Source: Rhodoferax lithotrophicus
GTDB taxonomy: Bacteria; Pseudomonadota; Gammaproteobacteria; Burkholderiales; Burkholderiaceae_C
Assembly (NCBI RefSeq): GCF_019973615.1
Contig: NZ_AP024238.1
Location: 3,741,989 to 3,805,988, forward strand
DNA length: 64,000 nt
Direction: 5' to 3'
Shown in pieces: positions 45,473 to 54,583 of the stretch; the first letter of the stretch is position 1; the number at the start of each line of letters is the position of its first letter. The notes beneath the pieces were generated by a model. It was not told the DNA's origin, ran no database searches, and saw nothing but the letters and a program-made list of their open reading frames with translations. The translations under genes and the position numbers were made by a program.

Positions 45473-47263
45473 ATGATGCCAATCACCTGCGACACAGAAG
45501 CCTTACTTGATCGCCACCAGCGACTGCCACACCGCTTGGTGCAAATCCTGCGGGAGCTGCAAGCGCACCAAGGCTGGCTGTCACGCGAAGACCTGAGCCT
45601 GGTGGCCCATGCCTTGCACCTGCCACTGGCCCAGGTGCAAGGGGTGGCCGAGTTTTACCATTTCTTTCACACCCGGCCCGTGGGCCAGTACCGGGTGCTG
45701 TTCAGTGACAACATCACCGACCGCCTGCTGGGCAGCGAGGCCTTGTTACACGACCTGTGCCACCGGCTCAAGGTCGAGCCCGGCCAGTTACGCGCCGATG
45801 GTCGCGTCAGCGTCACAACCACCTCCTGCACCGGCCTGTGTGACCAAGGCCCGGCGGCGCTGATCAACCACCACCAAATCATCACCAAACTGACCCCTGG
45901 GCGCATTGAGCATCTGGCCGCACTGATTGAGCAACAAGTGCCACCAGCCCAATGGCCTACCGAATGGTCACGGGTAGACGACCAGATTCGCCTGGCCGAT
46001 GTCAAGCTCGGAGCCCAACCCGCACCGGGCAAAGGTATTGCCGCTGCCATTGCCCGCGGACCGCAGGGCATGCTGGACGACATCAAACGCTCCAAATTGC
46101 GTGGCCGTGGCGGTGCAGGCTACGCCACCGGCACCAAATGGCAACTCTGCCGCAACGCCCGTGGTGACACCCATTACGTGATTTGTAATGCTGACGAGGG
46201 CGAACCGGGCACCTTCAAAGACCGGGTGTTGCTCAGCAGTTATGCCGACACCGTGTTCGAGGGCATGACGATTGCCGCCTGGGTGGTAGGCAGCCGCCAG
46301 GGGCTGATGTACCTGCGCGGCGAATACCGCTACCTGCTCGAACCGCTGCAAGCCGTGCTGCAAAGCCGCCGCGAGCAAGGTTTGCTGGGCAAAGCCATCC
46401 AGGGCCAGGAAGGCTTTGATTTCGATATTGACATTCACGTCGGGGCCGGGGCCTATGTGTGTGGAGAAGAATCAGCGCTGATCGAGTCGCTGGAAGGTAA
46501 ACGTGGCACACCGCGCATTCGCCCACCGTTCCCGGTGGAGCAAGGCTACCTGGGCCAGCCCACGGTGGTCAACAACGTGGAGACGTTTTGCGCCGCCACC
46601 CACATTGCCGTCAACGGCGGAGCCTGGTGGGTGCGTATTGGCACACCGCAGTCCACTGGTACCAAAATTCACTCGGTCTCGGGCGACTGCGAGCGACCCG
46701 GCATTTATGAATACCCGTTTGGCACCCGCATTGGCCGTATTCTGGAGGACTGCGGTGCGCACAACACACAGGCCGTTCAGGTCGGTGGACCATCGGGCGT
46801 GTGTTTGTCAGCCTTGGAATTCGGGCGACGCATCGGCTTTGAAGACGTGCCCACCGCCGGGGCCTTCATGGTGTTTAACCGCAGCCGCGACCTGTTTGAG
46901 GTGGCACGCAACTTTGCCCAGTTTTTTGCCCATGAAAGCTGCGGGTTTTGCACCCCCTGCCGGGTCGGCACCGAGCTGGTGGTGCGCCGCCTGGACAAAC
47001 TGAAAAAAGGCTACGGCTCCAGCGAAGATGTGCAAGTGCTGTATGAGCTGGACAAGCTGATGCATGGTGCCACCCACTGCGGTCTGGGCGCGGCGGCCTG
47101 CAACCCGTTGCGCGACACCATTGCCAAGTTCCGCCCGGCCTATGAACGCCACCTGACCTCCTTACATTTTGCCCCTGGTTTTGATCTTGATGCCGAGTTG
47201 TCACAAGCCCGCCTGGCCACCGGGCGTGATGACACCGGCGCCCACCTGGAGAATATCGCTTGA
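45473..47263 (+). CDS. hoxF: NAD-reducing hydrogenase diaphorase subunit HoxF
   Basis: The FMN- and NAD-binding subunit of the soluble [NiFe] hydrogenase, 596 aa from the ATG at 45473 (or 603 from 45452; the start is uncertain). The N-terminal 130 residues resemble NuoE but keep only two of the four [2Fe-2S] cysteines (CTGLC), so that cluster is probably absent. The NuoF-like part has GRGGAGYATG (FMN/NADH), EGEPGTFKDR, VCGEESALIESLEGK, and the [4Fe-4S] ligands ESCGFCTPC near residues 490-496 plus a distal Cys in HCGLGAAAC. It passes electrons from the hydrogenase to NAD+. Confidence 0.95.
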   Translation: MMPITCDTEALLDRHQRLPHRLVQILRELQAHQGWLSREDLSLVAHALHLPLAQVQGVAEFYHFFHTRPVGQYRVLFSDNITDRLLGSEALLHDLCHRLKVEPGQLRADGRVSVTTTSCTGLCDQGPAALINHHQIITKLTPGRIEHLAALIEQQVPPAQWPTEWSRVDDQIRLADVKLGAQPAPGKGIAAAIARGPQGMLDDIKRSKLRGRGGAGYATGTKWQLCRNARGDTHYVICNADEGEPGTFKDRVLLSSYADTVFEGMTIAAWVVGSRQGLMYLRGEYRYLLEPLQAVLQSRREQGLLGKAIQGQEGFDFDIDIHVGAGAYVCGEESALIESLEGKRGTPRIRPPFPVEQGYLGQPTVVNNVETFCAATHIAVNGGAWWVRIGTPQSTGTKIHSVSGDCERPGIYEYPFGTRIGRILEDCGAHNTQAVQVGGPSGVCLSALEFGRRIGFEDVPTAGAFMVFNRSRDLFEVARNFAQFFAHESCGFCTPCRVGTELVVRRLDKLKKGYGSSEDVQVLYELDKLMHGATHCGLGAAACNPLRDTIAKFRPAYERHLTSLHFAPGFDLDAELSQARLATGRDDTGAHLENIA

Positions 47264-47991
47264 GCAGCAACCGCATTGATGCCCTGAGTCCGGGCACTTT
47301 CACGCTGGACGATGAAGAGGTCGAATTTGGCCCCGGCGACACCATTCTGCAAGCCGCCACCCGCGCCGGGCATTACATCCCACACCTGTGCTGGCACCCC
47401 GACTTTCACCCAAACGGCTCGTGCCGCCTGTGCACCGTCAAGGTGAATGGCCGCAGTGGTGCCGCCTGCACCGTACACGCCGCCTCCGGCCAGGAAGTGG
47501 AGAGCAACACCGACGAGCTCAACGCCCAGCGTAAAACGCTGCTGCAAATGCTGTTTGTCGAAGGCAACCACTTTTGCCCCTCGTGCGAAAAAAGCGGCAA
47601 CTGCCTGCTGCAGGCCACCGCTTATGAAATGGGTATGGAAGACCCGCACTTTGAAGAGTTTTACCCCGACCGCCCGCTCGATGCCAGCCACCCCGACCTG
47701 CTGTTGGATTTGAACCGCTGCATTTTGTGCGGCCTGTGTGTGCGGGCCAGTGCCGAGGAGGATCACAAAAATGTGTTCGCTATCGGTGGTCATGGTGTGG
47801 CGACTCATTTGCTGGTCAACAGCGCCAGCGGACAACTGGCCGACAGTGAGCTCAAACCCCATGACCGTGCGGCCAACATCTGCCCGGTGGGGGCGATTCT
47901 GCCCAAGCGGCGCGGCTTTGCCATTCCCATCGGCCAGCGCAAATACGACAACAAGCCGGTGTCACAACAGATTGAGGAAGGCACGCCATGA
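47260..47991 (+). CDS. hoxU: NAD-reducing hydrogenase diaphorase subunit HoxU
   Basis: The iron-sulfur subunit that links the hydrogenase to HoxF, 243 aa. It is the N-terminal part of NuoG-type proteins: a [2Fe-2S] domain with CWHPDFHPNGSCRLCTVKV, a His/Cys [4Fe-4S] site (HFCPSCEKSGNC) and a further cluster in CILCGLC plus CPVGA. The start is TTG at 47260, overlapping the hoxF stop (TTGA). No nearby ATG fits. Confidence 0.95.
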   Translation: MSSNRIDALSPGTFTLDDEEVEFGPGDTILQAATRAGHYIPHLCWHPDFHPNGSCRLCTVKVNGRSGAACTVHAASGQEVESNTDELNAQRKTLLQMLFVEGNHFCPSCEKSGNCLLQATAYEMGMEDPHFEEFYPDRPLDASHPDLLLDLNRCILCGLCVRASAEEDHKNVFAIGGHGVATHLLVNSASGQLADSELKPHDRAANICPVGAILPKRRGFAIPIGQRKYDNKPVSQQIEEGTP

Positions 47992-48566
47992 ACATTCTTC
48001 CCAATGGTGTGCCACCGCTGCATGCGCCACGCAAACTCAAACTCGCCACCGTCTCGCTGGCGGGTTGTTTTGGCTGCCACATGTCGTTTCTGGACATGGA
48101 CGAACGCCTGTTGCAGTTGTTGGAATACGTCGAGATTGACCGCTCACCGCTGACCGACATCAAAACCATTGGCCGCTGCGACATCGGCCTGATCGAAGGC
48201 GGCCTGTGCAACGCTGAAAACGTGCATGTGCTGCGCGAGTTCCGCTCCCACTGCAAGACGCTGGTGGCCGTAGGGGCCTGCGCCATCAACGGCGGCCTGC
48301 CCGCACAGCGTAACCAGCGCGACGTGGGGCAAATGCTGCGTGATGTGTACTGTGGCCAGACTGGCATTGATGCCGGTGGTCAGATCCCCAACGACCCGGA
48401 GCTGCCGCTGCCGCTGAACCATGTGCACCCAATCCACGAGGTGGTGCATGTGGACTATTACCTGCCAGGCTGTCCGCCCTCGGCCGATGCGTTCTGGACT
48501 TTCCTCAACGATCTGCTGGCCGGGCGCACCCCGCAGCTCGGGCACGGCCTGATTCACTACGACTAA
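47988..48566 (+). CDS. hoxY: NAD-reducing hydrogenase small subunit HoxY
   Basis: The small hydrogenase subunit, 192 aa, with the proximal [4Fe-4S] cluster ligands in AGCFGCHMS (Cys27, Cys30), VGACAINGG and LPGCPPSAD. It lacks a Tat signal and the medial and distal clusters, as expected for a cytoplasmic group 3d enzyme. Its ATG overlaps the hoxU stop (ATGA), and hoxH follows after 18 bp. Confidence 0.96.
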   Translation: MNILPNGVPPLHAPRKLKLATVSLAGCFGCHMSFLDMDERLLQLLEYVEIDRSPLTDIKTIGRCDIGLIEGGLCNAENVHVLREFRSHCKTLVAVGACAINGGLPAQRNQRDVGQMLRDVYCGQTGIDAGGQIPNDPELPLPLNHVHPIHEVVHVDYYLPGCPPSADAFWTFLNDLLAGRTPQLGHGLIHYD

Positions 48567-48584
48567 ACCCCCCAAGGATTTCCC

Positions 48585-50102
48585 ATGAGTTTTGCACTGG
48601 AAACCGCCGCCCACCCGGAGGGCTTACGCCGCGTGGCGATTGACCCGGTATCACGCGTGGAAGGTCACGGCAAGGTCACCCTGCTGCTCGATGAGCACAA
48701 CCACGTGCAACAGGCACGCCTGCACATTGTGGAGTTTCGCGGCTTCGAGAAGTTCATCGAAGGCCGCCCTTACTGGGAGGTACCGGTGATGGTGCAGCGC
48801 CTGTGCGGCATCTGCCCGGTGTCACACCATCTGGCCGCGTCCAAGGCGTTTGACCGGGTGCTGGGGGCCACCCCCATCAGCGCCAGCGCCGAGGCGGTGC
48901 GCCGCCTGATGCATTACGGGCAGATGCTGCAATCGCACGCGCTGCACTTTTTTCACCTGTCTTCGCCCGACCTGCTGTTTGGTTTTGACTCCCCGGTGGC
49001 TCAGCGCAACATTGTGGGCGTGGCGCAAGCCCACCCGGAGATCGCCAAGAAAGGCATCTTGCTGCGCAAGTTTGGCCAGGAGATCATCCGCATCACGGCG
49101 GGTAAGCGGGTGCATGGCACCGGGGCGGTACCGGGCGGGGTCAACAAGCTGGTGAGCGCTGAGGAGCGTGACAGTCTCAAGCGTGAGCTGCCGCAAATGC
49201 TGGCCTGGGCACAAGACGCGGTGGACATCGCCAAACAGTTGCACGCGCAAAACCCGGCGCTCTACAACCGTTTTGGCAGCTTCCGCTCGAACCTGCTGTC
49301 CATCGTGCGCGCTGACGGGGCCATGGACTTGTACAACGGTGTGCTGCGGGTGCGCGACGAGGCCGGCCACATTCTGGTGGACGGGGTGGACGACCAGAAG
49401 TACCTGGATCTGATCGAGGAAGAAGTGCGCCCCTGGAGCTACATGAAGTTTCCGCACCTGCGCAGCCTGGGGCGCGAGCTGGGCTGGTACCGGGTCGGGC
49501 CACTGGCGCGGGTACAAAACTGCGATTTCATCCCCAGCGAGCGGGCCGAAATCGAGCGCCAGGCCTTTGTGGATTGGGGCAAAGGTGAACCGGTGCACGC
49601 CACGCTGGCCTACCACTGGGCCCGCATGATCGAAATGCTGCACGCGGTGGAGGTGATTGCCGAGCTGTTGGATGACCCGGCCCTGCTCTCGGGCGACCTG
49701 CTCACCAGCGGCCAGCGGCAACGCAGCGGTGTTGGCATCATCGAAGCCCCACGCGGCACACTGATCCACGACTATGACGTGGGCGACAACGACCTGGTGA
49801 CCCGCTGCAACCTGATCGTCTCGACCACCCACAACAACCAGGCCATGAACGAAGCCGTGCGCTCGGTGGCGCGCGACTACCTGGACGGCCACGAGCTGAC
49901 CGAAGGCCTGCTCAACCACATTGAAGTCGCCATCCGCGCTTATGACCCCTGCCTGTCCTGCGCCACCCACGCGCTGGGCCAGATGCCGCTGGACGTGACG
50001 CTGCTGGCGGCTGATGGCACGGTGCTGGATCGGGTGCAAAAGTCAGCGTTGGGCGGGGTGAGCCGCTCGATCAACCATTCCTCAGATGAAATCAGCCTCT
50101 AG
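48585..50102 (+). CDS. hoxH: NAD-reducing hydrogenase large subunit HoxH
   Basis: The NiFe-carrying subunit, 505 aa. The four nickel-site cysteines are in RLCGICPVSHH (Cys74, Cys77) and DPCLSCATH (Cys456, Cys459). About 43 residues follow His462 and should be cut off by HoxW after metal insertion; this tail is longer than in the Ralstonia enzyme. The stop codon TAG and the last codon lie in a copy of the dispersed repeat (CTCTAGCGC), which may have extended the tail. Hyp maturation genes are not in the window. Confidence 0.97.
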   Translation: MSFALETAAHPEGLRRVAIDPVSRVEGHGKVTLLLDEHNHVQQARLHIVEFRGFEKFIEGRPYWEVPVMVQRLCGICPVSHHLAASKAFDRVLGATPISASAEAVRRLMHYGQMLQSHALHFFHLSSPDLLFGFDSPVAQRNIVGVAQAHPEIAKKGILLRKFGQEIIRITAGKRVHGTGAVPGGVNKLVSAEERDSLKRELPQMLAWAQDAVDIAKQLHAQNPALYNRFGSFRSNLLSIVRADGAMDLYNGVLRVRDEAGHILVDGVDDQKYLDLIEEEVRPWSYMKFPHLRSLGRELGWYRVGPLARVQNCDFIPSERAEIERQAFVDWGKGEPVHATLAYHWARMIEMLHAVEVIAELLDDPALLSGDLLTSGQRQRSGVGIIEAPRGTLIHDYDVGDNDLVTRCNLIVSTTHNNQAMNEAVRSVARDYLDGHELTEGLLNHIEVAIRAYDPCLSCATHALGQMPLDVTLLAADGTVLDRVQKSALGGVSRSINHSSDEISL

Positions 50103-50143
50103 CGCTTGTAAAATATGCGCAAATAGCTATTATTTATATAGCA
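50096..50143 (+). repeat. 48 bp dispersed repeat at the hoxH/hoxW junction
   Basis: CCTCTAGCGCTTGTAAAATA, then TGCGCAAATAGCTATTATTT, then ATATAGCA. It aligns without gaps to 15024-15071 over 48 bp with most positions identical. It supplies the hoxH stop and fills the gap before hoxW. Confidence 0.85.
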
Positions 50144-50150
50144 AATATCG

Positions 50151-50651
50151 ATGAATTTACCGATGCAGCCAGCACACCAGGCCGCACCGCTGCTGGTGCT
50201 GGGCTGGGGCAACCTGAGCCGGGGTGACGATGCACTGGGGCCAGCCTGTGTGGCGGCGCTGCAAGCACGCTTGCCAGCCCACCTGAATGAGCAGGTTGAG
50301 TTTCTGGACGACTACCAATTGCAGATTGAGCACGCACTGGACTTGGTTGGCCGCCAGGCGGTGTTGTTCATCGATGCCAGCCTGAGCTGTGCCGCACCGT
50401 TTGAGGTGCAAAACCCACAGCCCAGGCGCGACACCAGTTACTCCAGCCACGCCCTGTCGCCCGAGGCACTGTTGCAGGTGTTTTCCGACGTGCAGGGCCA
50501 AGACCCGCCACCCGCCACCCTGCTGGCCATTCGCGGTGAGGCCTTTGAACTGGGCCAGCCTATGAGTGCGGCAGCACAGGCCCATCTGGAAGCTGCGCTG
50601 GACTGGGCGCTGGCTTGGGTGATGACGACACTGACAAGCAGTCTGACCTGA
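50151..50651 (+). CDS. hoxW: hydrogenase maturation endopeptidase HoxW
   Basis: A 166 aa peptidase that trims the C-terminus of HoxH after nickel insertion. The family signature LVLGWGNLSRGDDALGP (with the conserved Asp ligand of nickel), LDDYQLQIEHA and FIDASLS are present. It lies 48 bp after hoxH, in the order of other soluble hydrogenase operons. Confidence 0.92.
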   Translation: MNLPMQPAHQAAPLLVLGWGNLSRGDDALGPACVAALQARLPAHLNEQVEFLDDYQLQIEHALDLVGRQAVLFIDASLSCAAPFEVQNPQPRRDTSYSSHALSPEALLQVFSDVQGQDPPPATLLAIRGEAFELGQPMSAAAQAHLEAALDWALAWVMTTLTSSLT

Positions 50652-50927
50652 ATCCGGCGCGGGTGATGGTATTCACCATATCAAATTGCAATCTGGCAGA
50701 CTCATGAAATATGACAAAAGTCCCAACACCAACGGATCGTGGCCTGGTAGTGCTAACGTGAAACCGTTGAGTGCGATCACTGTTGCTGCGATCCGGTGAA
50801 GTTATCCGTTTCCGATAACCATCTTTCCTTGCGCAAACACGCAGAGAAGTTCAAACTGTCACAGGACAAGAACAGCCAACTTTTTCATGAGAAAAAGGGC
50901 TCAAAATCAAATACAGAGGAAGATAAC

Positions 50928-51548
50928 GTGCAGTACAAAATTCTGATCGTAGATGACCATCCGCTGGTGCGTGATGGCCTGGCGATGTTGGTGTCTGCTT
51001 TGCCCGGTGGTGCGGAAATATTCAAGGCGGCCACTGCGGCTCAAGCGCTGGAGCAGGCTGAGTTCCATACACCGCTGGATGTGATATTGCTGGACTGTGG
51101 TTTGCCAGACGCAGATGGCGGCGGGTTGATCAAAGCGCTGCAAACTCGTGGCGGTGGTGCGCCGGTGATTGTGGTTTCTGCCAATGAGTTTGATGGCACA
51201 CCCGAGCGCATGCTCAACTTGGGAGCTTGCGCGTTTGTACCCAAAAGCAAGGCCTCAGCCACCATTCTCAATGCGGTCAAGGACGCTTTGGCACGCGGCA
51301 GCGGCCCCCATCAGCCAGCAGCCTCCATGCCGCCTGTTGACCTGTCCGCCGCGCCCCAACTGACCGCTCGTCAGCTTGACATCTTGCTCATGTTTGATCA
51401 GGGCATGACCAACAAAGACATTGCCTTGCACTTGGGTTTGTCTGAGAAAACCGTTAAAAACCACATCACAGCACTGTTTCAGGCTCTGGGCGTGGTGAGC
51501 CGTCTGCAGGCGGTTCGACAGGCGCGCAATTTCAAATTGCTCACATGA
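50928..51548 (+). CDS. LuxR/NarL-family response regulator
   Basis: A 206 aa two-component regulator. The receiver has the acidic pocket VDDHP and phosphoacceptor Asp56 (ILLDCGLPD). The LuxR-type helix-turn-helix near the C-terminus has LTARQLDILLMFDQGMTNKDI and LSEKTVKNHI. The GTG at 50928 is chosen because AGAGGA lies seven bases upstream; the ORF is open further upstream. A hybrid kinase gene follows 50 bp downstream, its likely partner. Targets are unknown; the hox operon is the nearest candidate. Confidence 0.9.
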   Translation: MQYKILIVDDHPLVRDGLAMLVSALPGGAEIFKAATAAQALEQAEFHTPLDVILLDCGLPDADGGGLIKALQTRGGGAPVIVVSANEFDGTPERMLNLGACAFVPKSKASATILNAVKDALARGSGPHQPAASMPPVDLSAAPQLTARQLDILLMFDQGMTNKDIALHLGLSEKTVKNHITALFQALGVVSRLQAVRQARNFKLLT

Positions 51549-51598
51549 GCAAGTGATGTAACGTCAAGGGTTCAAGTTTTGCGTGAATTGAGGCTTTG

Positions 51599-53392
51599 AT
51601 GAAGAGAACAGACGCTGTCCAGTTGGAACAAGCGCGCAACCTGCACGATGGTGCACCTTTGGTTTTATGGGGCAATTTTGGCGGGGCACTGTGCGCCTTT
51701 TTGATTGTGTTCTTCGGACTGGGGACTCTGCAGCTTTTCCTGTCAACATGGTTGCTGGTATTTGTCTTGTACATGAGCTGGTTTTTCTGGCTGCGCCGAC
51801 GCTACCCGTGTGCAGCCTTGGACAATCCTTTGCAGATGCGTCAATGGTTCCAATGGAATGTGCTTGGCAACATCATTTTGGGTCTGATTTGGGGGGTCAT
51901 GTCAGCGGTGGTGATTTCTGCTGGTGTGCCAGCTTTTCAGTTTGCCATGCTGGCCGGGATGGCTGTACTGACGGTGGGAGGCATGTTCAGTCTGGGAGCG
52001 TATTTCCCGTCTTTTCGTGGTTTTTTTCTGGTGCTGATGCTGCTCACCATTGCGGCCTTGATCGGACAGGGAACGATGCTGCACGTCGGTATGGGGGGAA
52101 CAACCATCCTTTTCCTGCTCTTCATGTTGTGGGCCGGGCAGCGCTTCAACCGCAGCTACATTGACTCCCTGCTGCTGCGATTTGAGAACCTGGAACTGGT
52201 GCGGGAGTTGACATTGCAAAAGGAAACGGCAGAAAACGCCAATCTGGCCAAATCGCGTTTTTTGGCGGCGGCAAGCCATGATTTACGCCAGCCTATGCAC
52301 GCACTTAACCTGTACCACGGTGCCATGGAAAACGTCGAACTCCCATCCGAGGCGCAGTTGCTGCTGTCTTACGCACGACAGTGTGCCGTGGCCATGGATG
52401 ACATGTTCACTGTCTTGCTGGACATGTCGCGACTGGATGCGGGAGCCGTGACACCAACCTTCAAAACCTTCCCGGTCAAACAATTGTTGGAGCGTATTCG
52501 CGTCGAGTTTGAACCACCCGCCAAAGAAAAGGGGTTGGATTTACGTGTTGTGCCATCCAAACTTTTTATCCGAACCGACCCCGCGCTGGCAGAGCGTATT
52601 GTGCGCAACCTGGTATCCAACGCGGTTCGATACACCCATCATGGAAAAATCGTTATCGGTTGCCGATACCGGGGCAAGGTGCTGCGATTGGCCGTGTTTG
52701 ACACGGGTACCGGGATTCCTCAGGACAAACAGCAATCGGTGTTTGAAGAATATTTCCAACTGTCCAACCCCGAGCGGGATCGCACCAAGGGTCTGGGTTT
52801 GGGGTTGGCTATTGTCAGCAGGGTGGCCACCTTGCTGAAAGCACCTATTACCTTGCAATCCAAGCTGGGATCTGGCTCCATGTTTGCGGTGGATTTCGAG
52901 TGTGACGAGGCGTATGTGCCGGTAGCGGTGGAGGCCGACAAGCCTGAAGTTGGCCGGGAGAGTTTGGTTGGACGATTGATCGTTGTGATTGACGATGAGG
53001 CCGCCATTCGCGCTGCCGTGGTTATGTTACTTAAACAATGGGGCTGCGTGGTGGTCGCTGCCGCTACCGGGGACGATGCCGTGGAGCAGTTGGCGGCCTA
53101 CCCCAGCCTGCCGGATGTCATCATATGTGACTACCGTCTACGCGGCACAGAAAACGGGCTGGATGCTATTGAGAAAGTACGTATGGAGTTTTGTGCAGAT
53201 GTGCCTGCCTTGCTGGTGACGGGGGACACCGCGCCGGATCGGATTCTTGAAATCCGCGAAGGCGGTTTCCCCGTTTTGCATAAGCCGCTACAACCAGATG
53301 AGCTACGAACCGCCATGTTGCAAGCCATTCTGACGCATCAGAGTGATGAGGCACAACAGATTCAGCCGAAGCAGGAACTTGCCCACGAATAA
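51599..53392 (+). CDS. membrane hybrid sensor histidine kinase/response regulator
   Basis: A 597 aa kinase with about six transmembrane helices in the first 175 residues and no large periplasmic domain. HisKA has His227 (AAASHDLRQPMHALN). The HATPase domain has VRNLVSNAVRYT and DTGTGIPQDK, and a C-terminal receiver carries Asp511 (VIICDYRLRG). The membrane part may sense the membrane or a redox state. It pairs with the upstream LuxR-type regulator. It does not resemble the cytoplasmic HoxJ hydrogen-signalling kinase. Confidence 0.92.
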   Translation: MKRTDAVQLEQARNLHDGAPLVLWGNFGGALCAFLIVFFGLGTLQLFLSTWLLVFVLYMSWFFWLRRRYPCAALDNPLQMRQWFQWNVLGNIILGLIWGVMSAVVISAGVPAFQFAMLAGMAVLTVGGMFSLGAYFPSFRGFFLVLMLLTIAALIGQGTMLHVGMGGTTILFLLFMLWAGQRFNRSYIDSLLLRFENLELVRELTLQKETAENANLAKSRFLAAASHDLRQPMHALNLYHGAMENVELPSEAQLLLSYARQCAVAMDDMFTVLLDMSRLDAGAVTPTFKTFPVKQLLERIRVEFEPPAKEKGLDLRVVPSKLFIRTDPALAERIVRNLVSNAVRYTHHGKIVIGCRYRGKVLRLAVFDTGTGIPQDKQQSVFEEYFQLSNPERDRTKGLGLGLAIVSRVATLLKAPITLQSKLGSGSMFAVDFECDEAYVPVAVEADKPEVGRESLVGRLIVVIDDEAAIRAAVVMLLKQWGCVVVAAATGDDAVEQLAAYPSLPDVIICDYRLRGTENGLDAIEKVRMEFCADVPALLVTGDTAPDRILEIREGGFPVLHKPLQPDELRTAMLQAILTHQSDEAQQIQPKQELAHE

Positions 53393-53440
53393 CCGAAACG
53401 CTGCTGTCAGCCGCGTCAGGTCAACTTGGAACGGGCCCCA

Positions 53441-54346
53441 TCAGGCCATACGCTGACTTTTTTCCAGCAAATTCAAGACCTGTTTGCGCAAGGCATCATT
53501 TTCTTTTTCCAACTGGGCAATACGCTGTTTGAGCGCCTTGACCTCATCGGCTGGAGGCGAACATTCTGGAACCTCCAGCCCTTCCTGATCGGCACCCTCT
53601 TCGGGCATCACGCGCGGTTTACGCTTGGCTTCCCGCACCCGTTTGGCCGCTTGCTTGAGCTCGTCTTTTCCGGCGACAGCAGCAGCAACCTGTTCTTCAG
53701 CGGGCAAACTGGCAACTGCAGCGGCAGCGTTGAGGGAGATATCACCCGACTTCAAAGCGGCAACCACTTCGGGTGCAGCCTGTTTCTGGATTTTTTCAAT
53801 CATCACCATCTGGTTGCTGCTCAGACGGGCGGCCTTGGCAATATCTTCACGCGTGAGCAGTGGCACTGAATCCATCGCGCTGGCAGGTGCAGAATCCTCC
53901 CACGGGGGTACATCAACAGCCACGGAGGCATCCACCCCACCGGGATTCAAACTCTCTGGTACCTGCGTTCGGACACGCCGCGCCGCCATAATTTCCCGTT
54001 TTCTCAAGGCAAGCACACCGCGCTGAAAGTCGGACACACTGCGTCGTCCGAGATGCTGTTCAATCATCCACAAATGAACATCTTCCATGGACTTGAACCA
54101 TGTGTTCTGCACGGTCTGAAACGGTAAACCATGTGCCTGACAGATGGCGTAACGGTTATGCCCATCAATCAGCACATCGCCCCACAGCACCAAGGCATCT
54201 CGACATCCTTCGGCCAGAATGCTGCTCTCCAGTGACGCGTATTCGTCAGGAGTCAACGGATCGATATACGCTTTCAATTCTTCATTGACGATGATGTTCA
54301 TAAATGGGTAGTCAGGACTAGGTTCGTTGATCAATGGGGGGCGCAT
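53441..54346 (-). CDS. ParB-like DNA-binding/partition-related protein
   Basis: A 301 aa protein with an N-terminal ParB/Sulfiredoxin-like domain (LTPDEYASLESSILAEGCRD, VLIDGHNRYAICQAHG, about residues 25-75). A helix-turn-helix-like middle part follows (LTREDIAKAARLSSNQM), then a coiled coil at the C-terminus (ALKQRIAQLEKENDALRKQ). It resembles chromosome-borne proteins annotated as plasmid replication/partition related. No parA is next to it. The ATG at 54346 is preferred to the GTG at 54355; an ATG at 54301 is another option. Role unknown: transcription or DNA-binding regulation is as likely as partition. Confidence 0.75.
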   Translation of the reverse strand: MRPPLINEPSPDYPFMNIIVNEELKAYIDPLTPDEYASLESSILAEGCRDALVLWGDVLIDGHNRYAICQAHGLPFQTVQNTWFKSMEDVHLWMIEQHLGRRSVSDFQRGVLALRKREIMAARRVRTQVPESLNPGGVDASVAVDVPPWEDSAPASAMDSVPLLTREDIAKAARLSSNQMVMIEKIQKQAAPEVVAALKSGDISLNAAAAVASLPAEEQVAAAVAGKDELKQAAKRVREAKRKPRVMPEEGADQEGLEVPECSPPADEVKALKQRIAQLEKENDALRKQVLNLLEKSQRMA

Positions 54347-54583
54347 TGTAGGCACTACTCTGCGGGCGGATAACTTGGCCTTGGCGCAAGGACTGGCTGG
54401 TATTTAGACCCGAGCCACCGTAATGATGTCCACCCACCAAATGGTGTCAGCCGGTGTCTGACGTTCCTGGTTTCTGGCCCATGAACCGTCTGTGATTGGT
54501 CTACCAAGCGTACAAAGCCTGGGTTTTCTCGAAAAATCTGGACAACACCGGCGATGGCAGCGCTGTGTTATGGATCAAAAATG

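Noticed and set aside
48822..50039. Minus-strand ORF of 405 codons
   Set aside because: It is antisense to hoxH, which has all its catalytic motifs.
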